DNA of 64,000 bases from Actinomycetota bacterium (GTDB taxonomy: Bacteria > Actinomycetota > Actinomycetes > Streptosporangiales > Streptosporangiaceae), in assembly GCA_027313705.1 (NCBI GenBank), contig DAHVDE010000118.1, positions 158,979-222,978 on the forward strand. Reading direction: 5' to 3'. The notes below the pieces were generated by a model that searched no databases, was not told the origin of the DNA, and worked only from the letters and a program-made list of their open reading frames with translations. This document shows, in pieces, positions 26,661 through 36,292 of this stretch (position 1 is the first letter of the stretch; each line of letters begins with the position of its first letter). Position numbers and translations under genes: made by a program.

Positions 26661-27911
26661 ATGACAAAGACCACACTGCTCATCGCGGGCAGTACCGTCA
26701 TCACTAGCTGGGGTCGTGATCAGATCCGCAGGCTCAGTGAACAGGCCAGGCGCCGCGACGTCTGGCTCATCGGCGCAGACTCGCCGCAGAACCTGGCGAA
26801 GGCCTCGCAGGACGAACTTGCCCAGGTCGACGAGATCCTGCCGCTCGACGTCAACGACCCGCAGGCATGCCTTGACTGGGCGAAGTCGGCTGCCCCTGCA
26901 GGCCTCAGCGCGGTGCTGACTATCCGTGAGCTCGCGGTCTACTCGACCGCGCTCATGGCCGGGCAACTCGGGCTGGCCGGGAATGACCCGGAGGCGGTCT
27001 TGCGCATCAGGAACAAGGATCTGTGCCGGACCAGGCTGCGGGAAGCCGGCTTTCGCCAGCCAGTCACGGCACTGGGACGGACCGGCGACGATGCACGCCT
27101 CTTCATGAAGGAGCACGGACCTGGTCCATGGATCATCAAGCCGCGGGACGGCTTGGCCAGCCTGGGCGTCTCGCTAATCCGGGGCGATGACGACATAGAG
27201 CCTGCACTGGCCAGGCTGGCGATGACGCCGCCTGGCGCATTCGGCTCGCTGTCATCGGACGCGCCGTTCCTGATCGAGACGTTCGTGGCGGGAGCGGAGT
27301 ACTCCGCCGAGGGCGTCATGGTCGGGGGAACCGCCAGGGTACTCGCGCTCACGCAGAAGAGGACCGCTGCCGGCTTCATCGAGACAGGGCACCGCGTCCC
27401 CGCCTCGCTGAGCACGGCCGTGGAAGATGCGGCCACGCGAGCAGTGACCGGGGCACTGCGTGAGGCCGGGATTACCAGAGGTATTTTCCACGTCGAGTTC
27501 TGGGTGAACGACGACGGCATCGTGATCGGCGAACTACATGACCGGCCGGGCGGAGACTACATTCACCTGCTGGTCGAATACGCTCGCCTGGGTCTTGAAC
27601 TCTACGGCATGCTCGTCGACGACCTGCTCGGCCGTGACCCTGGCCCGGTGCCAGCTCTCACCCGCGCAGCGGCGGCCGAGTTCCTGGTCTGCCCGCCCGG
27701 CCACCTCACGGCCGTCTCCGGGTGGAACGAGCTAAAGACCGACCCGGCCGTACTGACCTGCGACCTGAGCATCGCTCCGGGCGACTCGGTCGCGCCGGTG
27801 ACCGATTCGTGGGGGCGGCAGGGTCTGTTTGTCGTCGGCGGCAACAGTCCCGAGGAGGTAGATTCGCTCGCCAGCCGGCTGCGCGATGGCGTCGCCTTCA
27901 CCGTCGCCTAG
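26661..27911 (+). CDS. ATP-grasp carboxylate-amine ligase (second paralogue)
   Basis: WIIKPRDGLASLGVSLI, FLIETFVAGAEYSAEGVMV, FHVEFWVNDDGIVIGELHDRPGGDYI. Confidence 0.9.
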   Translation: MTKTTLLIAGSTVITSWGRDQIRRLSEQARRRDVWLIGADSPQNLAKASQDELAQVDEILPLDVNDPQACLDWAKSAAPAGLSAVLTIRELAVYSTALMAGQLGLAGNDPEAVLRIRNKDLCRTRLREAGFRQPVTALGRTGDDARLFMKEHGPGPWIIKPRDGLASLGVSLIRGDDDIEPALARLAMTPPGAFGSLSSDAPFLIETFVAGAEYSAEGVMVGGTARVLALTQKRTAAGFIETGHRVPASLSTAVEDAATRAVTGALREAGITRGIFHVEFWVNDDGIVIGELHDRPGGDYIHLLVEYARLGLELYGMLVDDLLGRDPGPVPALTRAAAAEFLVCPPGHLTAVSGWNELKTDPAVLTCDLSIAPGDSVAPVTDSWGRQGLFVVGGNSPEEVDSLASRLRDGVAFTVA

Positions 27912-28080
27912 CCCGGCGACCAGCTCAGCCTGCGCTGATCGCCTTTCGTGCCTGCCTGCAACCTCGGCGACTGCCTCCCTGACTTCGCGTTGTCAGCGTC
28001 ATCCGGGCGGCTGGGAGCGATCGGCCGGCGCGGCTTGCGCGCCGGATCCTTCCGGCGGTCCCGGCTCGCCCCCTTCCCGC

Positions 28081-28548
28081 CTGCTCACGCTGCTGCGGGC
28101 GGCGCCGGCCACCGGCCCGGCGCCAGGACCGGAGGACTGGTACGCGAACCTGCTGTGGATCGACGGCCGCAAGTGCCTGCTGCTGACCCACGCCGGCACG
28201 CTGTTCTCCGTCTTCGAGCCTGACGTGCCCGCGGCGGGCCTGCGTGACACCCGCCGTGCCGTGGCCGCGCTGATCGGCCGGGAACTCGCCCGCGAGGATC
28301 TGCCGACCGCCACATTCGGCGCGCCTGCCCAGGACGAGCTGATCATCGCCGCGACCGCCGACCGCAGCGTCCTGGGCTGCATGAACGACATGGCATTCCT
28401 GTGCGGTCACCAGATCGCTCAGTCCGGCGGCCTGGCCCGCACCGACCTCGCCGAGCTGAACCAGTCGCTGCGCCGCAACATCAACAGCGCCCGCGGCTAC
28501 CAGCGGCCAATCGACCTGACCGCCCAGCGCGCGTCCCAGCTCAGCTAG
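28081..28548 (+). pseudogene. DUF6933-like protein, apparently lacking a normal N-terminus
   Basis: WYANLLWIDGRKCLLLTHAGTLFSVFEPDV...RSVLGCMNDMAF; no clear start codon or N-terminal strand in the expected place. Confidence 0.5.
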
Positions 28549-29225
28549 GCTCGCCTGCCGGGCCTGAACGCCACGGCCGGTCCCGGCCGCGTCCGATCGG
28601 CGACACCGTGCACGCCCATCCGGCGAGCCGGCGGCGCGGCCAGCTGCGTGTCAGCCCTCAGCCAGGAGCAAGTTCTCCGAACTCGCCTGCGACCCGCGCG
28701 AGCCATTCCGCGTCACCCCGCAGATCGTGCCCGCCCGCCGCTCGGTTATCGCGCTCCCCTGCCGGGAGTTCCGCCCTGTCCCGGTCATCTCGCTCGCCGA
28801 CGACAGCGGCGAACGCGGCGGCGGTCCAACCTCCAGCTCCCGGCCGTCCCCGGCCCGGCGCCGTCCGGCACTCAGTTGCCGGCTTTCATGTTGCCCGGGC
28901 CTACCCCGGCCGCGGCCGCTCACCGGCCCGCCCAGGTCGCGATAAGCCCGTCCAGCGCTGATTTCCCCCGCCGGCCAGCCGGGCCATGAGCCCGGCGGCC
29001 TCCGCCACGCCCATCCGGGCAGTCTGATGGTTCCTTCCGATCACGTAGACACGCACGACTGATCTCCCCGCGCCGTGCCCCGTGCGATCCCCCCTCGCAA
29101 ACCCTCGTGCACCACCACAATGCGTTCCCAATGGCTGGCATGTCAACTCTGATCGGCCAGTATTGGCCGCTGATATTTGGCTAGCTAAGCTGAGCCGAAA
29201 GGCAGCGGCGGAAAGGAGCGAAGCG

Positions 29226-29752
29226 ATGACCGCCGACCCGTCCCCCGCCGTCCCCAGTACGCACGGATTGCCGCCGACCCTGCGCGGCAAGATCCGCGAC
29301 GGAACCTACGGGCCGGGCGCCTACCTTCCCAGCCGCAACGAGATCACCGCCCTCTACGGGGTCTCCGCGATCACGGCCCGCGACGCCCTCGCCGTGATCA
29401 GCCGCGAAGACTACGCCACTGCGGTCCGCGGCCGGGGCCACATTGTCCGCCGCAAGCGCTCCCGTCTCAGCCTCCCCAGCCGCCCATCCAGATCCACATC
29501 AGCTGGCTCCCCGGCCTCGTCGATACGACCGGGAACGCCCTGCGCTACGCCGACCCGGCCGCCCCATGGCCCGAGACCATCCAGTGCCTCACTGGCCGTA
29601 CCGTCACCTCGGTCCTGCAGCGCACCCGTGCCCGGCGCGTCGACCCCTGGGAAGCCGGAGCTTTTCGCCTCCCTGCCAGCGCGACCGTGTTCGTCGCCCA
29701 CGCCACCACGGCACTGGCGCCGGGTAGCGGACGACCTGGCGCCACCGACTAG
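29226..29752 (+). pseudogene. GntR/UTRA-type regulator disrupted by a frameshift near 29465
   Basis: Frame 1: LRGKIRDGTYGPGAYLPSRNEITALYGVSAITARDALAVI...GRGHIV. Continues in another frame: PPIQIHISWLPGLVDTTGNALRYADPAAPWPETIQCLTGRTVTSVLQRTRARR...SATVFVAHATTAL, stop at 29752. Confidence 0.65.
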
Positions 29753-29856
29753 ACTGAGGTATATCTGAAAACCTCGCCGCGTACTGGCGTCATAGCGCGG
29801 CACCGGGAGCCGGGCGCGGGATCGCCGGTAAGTCAGCGAAAGGCAGCGAGCGACAC

Positions 29857-30306
29857 ATGAGCCAGGACGCACCGCCCGGGCCGGGGCGTTTCGCGGAGCG
29901 GCTTGAGTACCTGTTCCGCACCGTCCACCCCAAGGACCGCAAGCCGTTCACCAACGTCGAGGTCGCCGACGCGATCAACCGCGCGGCCGGCGAGCAGGTC
30001 ATCTCCCAGGCCTACGTCTGGCAGTTGCGCAAGGGGAAGAAAGACAACCCCACCCGCAAGCACATCGCCGCCCTAGCCGCGTTCTTCGGGGTATCGCCAA
30101 TGTACTTCTTCGACGACGGCGAGCACGAACCGCTGGAGTCCGAGGTCAAGCTCGCCATGAAAGACGACGCTGTGCGAGACGTAGCGCTTCGCGCCGTCGG
30201 CCTATCGGACCAGACTCTCAAAGCAATGCAGGAACTGATCGACCGCGCGAGGATCCTGGAGGGCCTTCCGGCTCTTGAGGAACCAGGAGGATCCGCAACG
30301 GCGTAG
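29857..30306 (+). CDS. XRE-family/EspR-like HTH regulator
   Basis: FTNVEVADAINRAAGEQVISQAYVWQLRKGKKDNPTRKHIAALAAFFGVSPMYFF. Confidence 0.88.
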   Translation: MSQDAPPGPGRFAERLEYLFRTVHPKDRKPFTNVEVADAINRAAGEQVISQAYVWQLRKGKKDNPTRKHIAALAAFFGVSPMYFFDDGEHEPLESEVKLAMKDDAVRDVALRAVGLSDQTLKAMQELIDRARILEGLPALEEPGGSATA

Positions 30307-30469
30307 CGCGGTACCCGTCCAGGATTCAGCGCTCTGCCAGTGCAGGGCGGGCCGGTCTGGACTCAATTGTCATCGAGCATCAGCAGGTTGCTACCTGCCG
30401 CTGGGAGAGGCTTCGTAAGATGCCCGGTGCCCTGAGCGTGCCCTAAACCGCTCAGTGGCATAGCACGGA

Positions 30470-30510
30470 CGGCAGGTTGGAGGTAGCCTAAGCCTCTGAC
30501 CTGCCGTTTT
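30470..30510 (+). terminator. Hairpin plus TTTT, rho-independent terminator-like
   Basis: CGGCAGGTTGGAGG ... CCTCTGACCTGCCG (12/14 paired) followed by TTTT. Confidence 0.6.
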
Positions 30511-30515
30511 GCGGG

Positions 30516-30589
30516 TGGGGCGGGTGGGGATCGAACCCACGACCGGCGGATTATGAGTCCGCTGCTCTGACCGGCTGAGCTACCGCCCC
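30516..30589 (-). tRNA. tRNA with CAU anticodon (Met or lysidine-type Ile2)
   Basis: Reverse strand GGGGCGGTAGCTCAGCCGGTCAGAGCAGCGGACTCATAATCCGCCGGTCGTGGGTTCGATCCCCACCCGCCCCA; complete cloverleaf, anticodon loop CTCATAA. Confidence 0.93.
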
Positions 30590-30668
30590 TCGCTTCGCGT
30601 GCACACTACCGTACGCGAATCCTGACACGCTGACTCGACTCCAGCGGGCCATGCGTCAGGCACGCCCC

Positions 30669-31283
30669 TTAGCGCACGCTCAACTGCATCGCCATGGCAT
30701 GTTCCACCAGGGCTATCAGCACTTCCTTGGTTGAGCTCCTGCCGCGGGCGTCGCACTGCACGACTGGCACGTTCCTGCCTAGCGACATGGCTTCCCTGAC
30801 GTCGTCTACCTGGTGCGGGAAGTCACCATAGAAGCCGTTGATCGCCACGATGAAGGGGAGGCTGGCGGCTTCGAAGTAGTCTACGGCGGGGAAGGAGTCG
30901 GCGAGGCGACGGGTGTCGACCAGCACGACCGCACCGATGGCGCCTTGGATCAGGTCGTCCCACATGAACCAGAAACGGTGCTGGCCAGGGGTACCGAACA
31001 AGTAAAGCACCAGGCCCGCATCGAGGGTCACCCGACCGAAGTCCATTGCCACCGTCGTCGTCGTCTTGTCTGGTGTGTGGGAAAGGTCATCGACACCATC
31101 GCTCACCGCGGTCATGACGGCTTCTGTGGTGAGCGGGGTGATCTCGGACACCGAACCGACGAACGTGGTCTTGCCAGCGCCGAAACCGCCGGCCACGACG
31201 ATCTTTACAGACGTGACCGCCGCGTCTGCGTCAGAGCCTGGAACGGCTTTAGAGCTTGCGAAGTCCACTAAGCACCCTTTCAA
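30669..31283 (-). CDS. Conservon GTP-binding protein (CvnD-like)
   Basis: VKIVVAGGFGAGKTTFVGSVSEI...YLFGTPGQHRFWFMWDDL. Confidence 0.93.
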   Translation of the reverse strand: MKGCLVDFASSKAVPGSDADAAVTSVKIVVAGGFGAGKTTFVGSVSEITPLTTEAVMTAVSDGVDDLSHTPDKTTTTVAMDFGRVTLDAGLVLYLFGTPGQHRFWFMWDDLIQGAIGAVVLVDTRRLADSFPAVDYFEAASLPFIVAINGFYGDFPHQVDDVREAMSLGRNVPVVQCDARGRSSTKEVLIALVEHAMAMQLSVR

Positions 31284-31752
31284 GAAGGTTGAGATCTGGC
31301 CGACCGTGAGAGTGATCGGCCTGATGAACTCGGACCAGGCCTTCTACGGCCATATCGCCGATCAGCACGCGGGCCACGCCTAGCGGCATTCGCAGCACGG
31401 CGGAGATCTCGGCGACCGATCGCCAGTCGCGGCAGTAGCCGAGAATCGACTGGCACTCGGGGCTCAAAGACGACAGGTCGCGGGCCTCATAGTGTGACGC
31501 AGACACCATTGCCTCGATCTGCAGCTGATAGCTGGGCTTGGTCCGCCCGCCTGTGACCGCATAAGGGCGCACCAGCGAGCTCGACTTACTATCTGAAGTG
31601 GCAAATGGCGAGCCCTTTTCGGACACGCTGAAACTGCCTGGCCCGAACAGACCCCCCTCACGTCTGTCACCTGGCATAGGAAGACGGCCGTCCGAGTCAG
31701 GCTCGGACAGCCCGCCTTCCGCCAACCACTCGTCATGGCGGGGAACAGACAC
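31249..31752 (-). CDS. DUF742 protein (CvnC-like)
   Basis: SLVRPYAVTGGRTKPSYQLQIEAMVS...VAEISAVLRMPLGVARVLIGDMAVEGLV. Confidence 0.93.
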   Translation of the reverse strand: MSVPRHDEWLAEGGLSEPDSDGRLPMPGDRREGGLFGPGSFSVSEKGSPFATSDSKSSSLVRPYAVTGGRTKPSYQLQIEAMVSASHYEARDLSSLSPECQSILGYCRDWRSVAEISAVLRMPLGVARVLIGDMAVEGLVRVHQADHSHGRPDLNLLERVLSGLRKL

Positions 31753-31768
31753 CGCTCGCTCCTGCCGT

Positions 31769-32200
31769 TTAGCCGCCGGCGCCAGGCCAGCTAGGTGGAA
31801 TCGAACCGCGCATTTCAGGAGTCAGGGCACTTCCCACCCGCTCCACCATCAAGGCCATCTCATATGCGACCAAGCCCATGTCGCAGTCGGCCGCTGCTAG
31901 CACGGCCAAACTAGAGCCGTCGCTAATCGCCATTACGATCAGCAGGCCCCGCTGCATTTCCACGACAGTCTGCGAGACCGCACCACCTTCGAATACTCGT
32001 GATGCACCTTGAGTCAGGCTGGTGAGTCCTGAAGTGACTGCTGCCAACTGGTCGACCCGGTCAGGGGGGAAGCCCTGGGAGTAAGCCATTGGCAGGCCAT
32101 CTGATGAAACTACGATCGCATGCGCCACTGAGGGCACCCGCTCGACAAAATTCGTTACCAGCCAGTTGAGATCCTGTGCCGGACGGGTTAGCGGGCTCAC
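31769..32200 (-). CDS. Roadblock/LC7 protein (CvnB-like)
   Basis: LNWLVTNFVERVPSVAHAIVVSSDGLPMAYSQGFP. Confidence 0.93.
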   Translation of the reverse strand: MSPLTRPAQDLNWLVTNFVERVPSVAHAIVVSSDGLPMAYSQGFPPDRVDQLAAVTSGLTSLTQGASRVFEGGAVSQTVVEMQRGLLIVMAISDGSSLAVLAAADCDMGLVAYEMALMVERVGSALTPEMRGSIPPSWPGAGG

Positions 32201-32328
32201 CGGCGCTCCTTCCTGTCGTGACGGGTACTCGGCTCACCAACGCGGCTGAGCATTAGCGTATGTGGCCGGACTTGCCACGTAGTCGTCGGAGTACGCAGAC
32301 CTAGCATGACTGTGTCAGCGCCCTCATG

Positions 32329-35300
32329 TCACCCATCACTGGAAACTTCGCCCGTTCCCTGTGTCCTATCAATGCCCGTTGCGGCACGTCCTTCTCGCAT
32401 TCCTCGCTGGAGACTGGCAAAGCGTTCTCTGGTGGCTGCCGCGGACCGCGCAGGCGCTTGTGGTGGTGCCTCCGCAGCCGCCGCGCCTGGAATGAGATTC
32501 GCCTGGGGAACGCGGCGCGGCAGGCCCGCGACCGTCGTACCGCCAGAGGCTGGCGCCACTGCGACCTCTGCGGCCCGCCAGCCCGCATCACCGGGCGACG
32601 ACCAGCTAGTGGCCGCCGCAGGCTCAGGCTGAGCGATGGCGCCGGCAGGCCATTCGACGGATGGCCGACCTCGGCGGAACCAGTCCGATTCCACGGCCTC
32701 AAAGATCGGCAGCCTGTTCTCTTCTCCGAGTGACGCTGGAGGAGGCACGATCACCCCGCCACCGGCCGTTCCGAACTGCGATTCATGTGTCCGGAATGTA
32801 CCACTAGGTGGAGCGGATCTGGCGACAGGAGCACCGAAAACCGGCTGAGCACGTTGGTCTGACTGCTCGTCCCTCCAGGCAACGCGCTCGCGCGGAGCCT
32901 GGTGCGGCTGCCAGCTCGGAGCGGCAGGCCGAGCACCTGGCGACTGCCACTGCGCCGCAGGATCGCTGATCGCTGGGATGGGGCCGGTGCCCTGACCAGG
33001 CTGGTCGAACGAACCGCGGTCGGCGTTCTCCAGATCAGGCCCGCGTCCAGTAGTCGCGAACCACTCGGGATGCTCGACCGCCGCGCGCGGCCCTCGGTCC
33101 ACCGCCGGAATCGGTCCGGTAACAAAGCGGCCAGGATGCGGCCCGGCACCCGGAATCCGGTGCGGGCCGAGGCCACTGTCGCTGGCCCTGCCGGCGTCGG
33201 GCGCAAGCAGGTCTCGCTCGTCCTGGCGCCGGTCGCCAGGGCCGGCCTGATACCCGTCCCCGCCGAACCGCCGATGGCCAATCTGCGAGTCGTCGGAGAA
33301 CTGCCCGGCAGGGAACGGCCCGGTACCGAACTCGTCGGCAACACGCTGTCCCGCGCCGAAAGAACCCGTGCCGAAGGAACCCGTGTTGTAAGACCCGCTG
33401 TCGAACTGGCCGGTGTCGTACTGCCCGGTGCCGTACTGGCCGGTGCCGTACTGGCCGGTGTCGTACTGCCCGCTGTCGAGCTGCCCGGTGCCGTACTGGC
33501 CGTTGCCGAAGCCGGCGGATCCGGCGAACTCGCGGTCACGGCCGCCGTTGCCCGACTGGCCGAAGCCGGGCTGGCCCACTTCCGGCGGACCAAGGCCGGA
33601 ACGGCCGAAGTCGCCGTTACTTGCGGGCGACACCGGCGAGAACCTCGCTCTGGCGGCGGCCACCTCGTCATAGGCGGACGGCGGACCGCCGGGCGATTGG
33701 CTCCAGCCGCCCGAACCTGGCCCGCCTGGCCCGATGGCTGCCCGCAGCGGCTGGTCGGGCAGCCGACCAGGATCGAACGCGCTGTTCGCGCCCTCGTGCA
33801 CGATGACCTCGTCTGGCAGCCACACGAGCGCGGTCAGGCCATTTCCTGTCGCCGGCCGCAGCCTGACCCGGATTCCGTGCCTGGCGGCCAGCCGCGCCAC
33901 CACGAACAGGCCCATGCGCCTCGAGACCGCGACATCCACTACGGGCGGGTTATCCAGCCGCCAGTTCGCATGCGCCATCTCCTCGCTGCCCATGCCGACG
34001 CCTTCGTCGGTGATGTCAAGCAGTACGCCGCCGCTGCCGAGCAAGTGCCCGGAGACGCTGACCGGCGTATCCGCCGAGGAATACGAGGTCGCGTTCTCCG
34101 CCAGCTCGGCGATGAGGTGCACCACGTCGTTGACCGCCGGGCCGCGAACGGAGATGCCCGGCTGAATATTGAGCATGACCCGCTCGTACTGCTCAATCTC
34201 GGAGATCGCGGCGCGCAGCACGTCCACGAGCGGCACCGGCTGGTTCCAGCGCCTGGAAGACTCATGCCCGGCGAGAACCAGGAGGTTTTCTGAGTTGCGG
34301 CGCATGCGGGTGGCCAAGTGGTCCATCTGGAACAGGCTCGCCAGCCGGTCAGCATCTTGCTCACCTTGCTCCAGCTCGTCGATCAGCCTGATCTGCCGTT
34401 CCACAAGCGACTGGCTGCGGCGGGACAGGTTCACGAACATCGCGTTGACGTTGCCACGCAGCGCGGCCTCGGTAGCGGCCAGTCGCAACGCCTCGCGGTG
34501 AACCTGATCAAAAGCCCGGGCGACTTCACCGATCTCGTCAGAGGATTCCACGTCGATCGGCTCGACATCGACAGGCACGTTCTCGCCGTCGGCCTCGTTC
34601 ATGCGGCGGACCGTCTCAGGCAGCCTGACGCCTGCGACCTCGAGCGCCCCGGCTCGCAGCCGCCGCAGCGGCCTGACCATCGACCGGCCGACGAAGATGG
34701 TGAACAGCAACGACACGAGCAGGACAAGCAAGATGATGCTGCCGACGATGATCGCGGAGACGATCGCGCGCTTACGCAGATCCTGCGCCCGCGCGACGGC
34801 CGAGTTGGCCAGGTACTCCTCGAAGTGGTGCGTCTGGAGAATGGCGTCGCTCATGTCGCCCCACCAGTCCGAGTTCACGATCGGCAGGCTGGCGACGGCG
34901 CTCGGATGCGCGGTCACTGCTGACTCGTCGGCGAGCACGCGGTCTTCGAGCGAAGAGGAGAGGTCACTGCTGAACGCGTTGATCTGGGTGGTACTCGCGA
35001 AGTTCTGGAACTCGGTGGAGTCAGCGGCCTGGTTCGCCACTGAACCGGTGAAGTCGCTGTACAGCTCGTTGTTCAGCCCGCCTCTGTAGGTAAGCCCGTA
35101 CATGACGATGGCGCGCTGCACCGAGTCCTCGAACTCATACCGCGAGATCGAGGCTAGCGCGCGCGCCGTCGAGGCGAGCTGCGGGTCACTGCTGCTCTGG
35201 GCCACCTGGTCGTCGAAGGCGAGCAGCACCTGGATTATCGAGCGATACTCGTTGAGCACGTCGGTCGCGGGAACGGGGGTATAGAGAGCCTGATTCCGCA

Positions 35301-35979
35301 AGGCATCAAGGCCCTGGAGGGTCGAGACCACCGCATGGGCGTCGATCTGCACGTCCTGCGGATATCCTGCGCCAAGCTGCTCAAGCTGGTCCCTGACCGT
35401 CTTGATCCACCCGTTGGTGTCAGCGATTTCCTGCTTCGCGTACACCCGCTGGTCCGCGGCGATCCCCTCGTCCGCTTTCAGCGGGCCTCCGCCCACCCGG
35501 TCGGCTCGCACGTTGGCGCGGGCGGCGATGTCCCAGATTATCGCGTCCCGTTCAGCCTCGATCTGATAGGTCAGCTGGCAGATCTTCGTGCTGGCGATGG
35601 CCAGAGTTTCAGTCCGCTGGTTAGCTACCGCACTCTGCCAGGAACTCACGATGCTCGCGCCGCCAAGCGCGACCGCGGTCGCGACCGGAATGGTGATCAG
35701 CAGCACCAGCCTGGAACGCACGCGCCAGTTGCGCATCATGCGGTTGCCCGGACGACCGCGTCCTTGCCTGCCCCGCGCCGATTGGCCAGCGACCTCCACC
35801 GATCCGCTGGCGTGCGGATCTGCGGCTAGCGCGACCTCGCCATTCGGCCCGCCGTTACCGCGGGCGGCCGAGTCCCCGAAGTCGGGCGTCTGGGCATCGG
35901 CCCGGTACTGATCAGCTGAGCCGGGCGCGTCATCGCGGCTCTTCTTGAATCGGGACGGCACAGTGGGTGTACCTCTCAC
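32329..35979 (-). CDS. Sensor histidine kinase with extracellular nitrate-sensor-like region, HAMP and HATPase domains, long low-complexity C-terminus (CvnA-like)
   Basis: TM helices, HAMP region, ATPase motifs (ELAENATSYSS, DEGVGMG, GLFVVARLAARHGI); conservon order kinase-roadblock-DUF742-GTPase. Confidence 0.92.
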   Translation of the reverse strand: MRGTPTVPSRFKKSRDDAPGSADQYRADAQTPDFGDSAARGNGGPNGEVALAADPHASGSVEVAGQSARGRQGRGRPGNRMMRNWRVRSRLVLLITIPVATAVALGGASIVSSWQSAVANQRTETLAIASTKICQLTYQIEAERDAIIWDIAARANVRADRVGGGPLKADEGIAADQRVYAKQEIADTNGWIKTVRDQLEQLGAGYPQDVQIDAHAVVSTLQGLDALRNQALYTPVPATDVLNEYRSIIQVLLAFDDQVAQSSSDPQLASTARALASISRYEFEDSVQRAIVMYGLTYRGGLNNELYSDFTGSVANQAADSTEFQNFASTTQINAFSSDLSSSLEDRVLADESAVTAHPSAVASLPIVNSDWWGDMSDAILQTHHFEEYLANSAVARAQDLRKRAIVSAIIVGSIILLVLLVSLLFTIFVGRSMVRPLRRLRAGALEVAGVRLPETVRRMNEADGENVPVDVEPIDVESSDEIGEVARAFDQVHREALRLAATEAALRGNVNAMFVNLSRRSQSLVERQIRLIDELEQGEQDADRLASLFQMDHLATRMRRNSENLLVLAGHESSRRWNQPVPLVDVLRAAISEIEQYERVMLNIQPGISVRGPAVNDVVHLIAELAENATSYSSADTPVSVSGHLLGSGGVLLDITDEGVGMGSEEMAHANWRLDNPPVVDVAVSRRMGLFVVARLAARHGIRVRLRPATGNGLTALVWLPDEVIVHEGANSAFDPGRLPDQPLRAAIGPGGPGSGGWSQSPGGPPSAYDEVAAARARFSPVSPASNGDFGRSGLGPPEVGQPGFGQSGNGGRDREFAGSAGFGNGQYGTGQLDSGQYDTGQYGTGQYGTGQYDTGQFDSGSYNTGSFGTGSFGAGQRVADEFGTGPFPAGQFSDDSQIGHRRFGGDGYQAGPGDRRQDERDLLAPDAGRASDSGLGPHRIPGAGPHPGRFVTGPIPAVDRGPRAAVEHPEWFATTGRGPDLENADRGSFDQPGQGTGPIPAISDPAAQWQSPGARPAAPSWQPHQAPRERVAWRDEQSDQRAQPVFGAPVARSAPPSGTFRTHESQFGTAGGGVIVPPPASLGEENRLPIFEAVESDWFRRGRPSVEWPAGAIAQPEPAAATSWSSPGDAGWRAAEVAVAPASGGTTVAGLPRRVPQANLIPGAAAAEAPPQAPARSAAATRERFASLQRGMREGRAATGIDRTQGTGEVSSDG
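33356..33511. repeat. In-frame 15-bp imperfect tandem repeat inside the kinase gene
   Basis: Repeated gt(a)ctg(g/c)ccggt(g)c units encoding GQYGT/GQYDT/GSFGT pentapeptides. Confidence 0.85.
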
Positions 35980-36292
35980 CTGGTCGGCAGGGAGCGGCGT
36001 TCAGAGGCCGCGATGACCGGCAGTGTCATGACCACCCTCCTGAAGGACGAACCTGCGGCAAAACGCATCGTTGCGCGATCAAGGGCGACTCTATCTCTGG
36101 CCTGTCCGACATGCCGCTATAACAGGCTGTACCAGGTAAACCAGGTAGTTCGGAGTTCACCCTGCCACCCGACATGGCTAGGGTACTCTCTGCCGCATCG
36201 TCCTTGTTCTGAAAACTGTCCGGATCACCAACTATCTGCAGCAACATGGTGGTGCAGGCGTCACTTTTTCACCAGCCTTCATAAGGAGAGTC

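Noticed and set aside
28401-28961. 186-aa Arg/Pro-rich ORF and overlapping small ORFs
   Set aside because: No recognisable motifs, many overlapping alternatives; region looks non-coding or decayed.
30300-30515. Possible integrase 3' end adjacent to the tRNA
   Set aside because: Could not find an open frame with tyrosine-recombinase residues; only a terminator-like hairpin is supportable.
33356-33511. Possible CRISPR-like repeat array
   Set aside because: 15-bp contiguous in-frame coding repeats without spacers, inside a kinase gene; no cas genes in the window.
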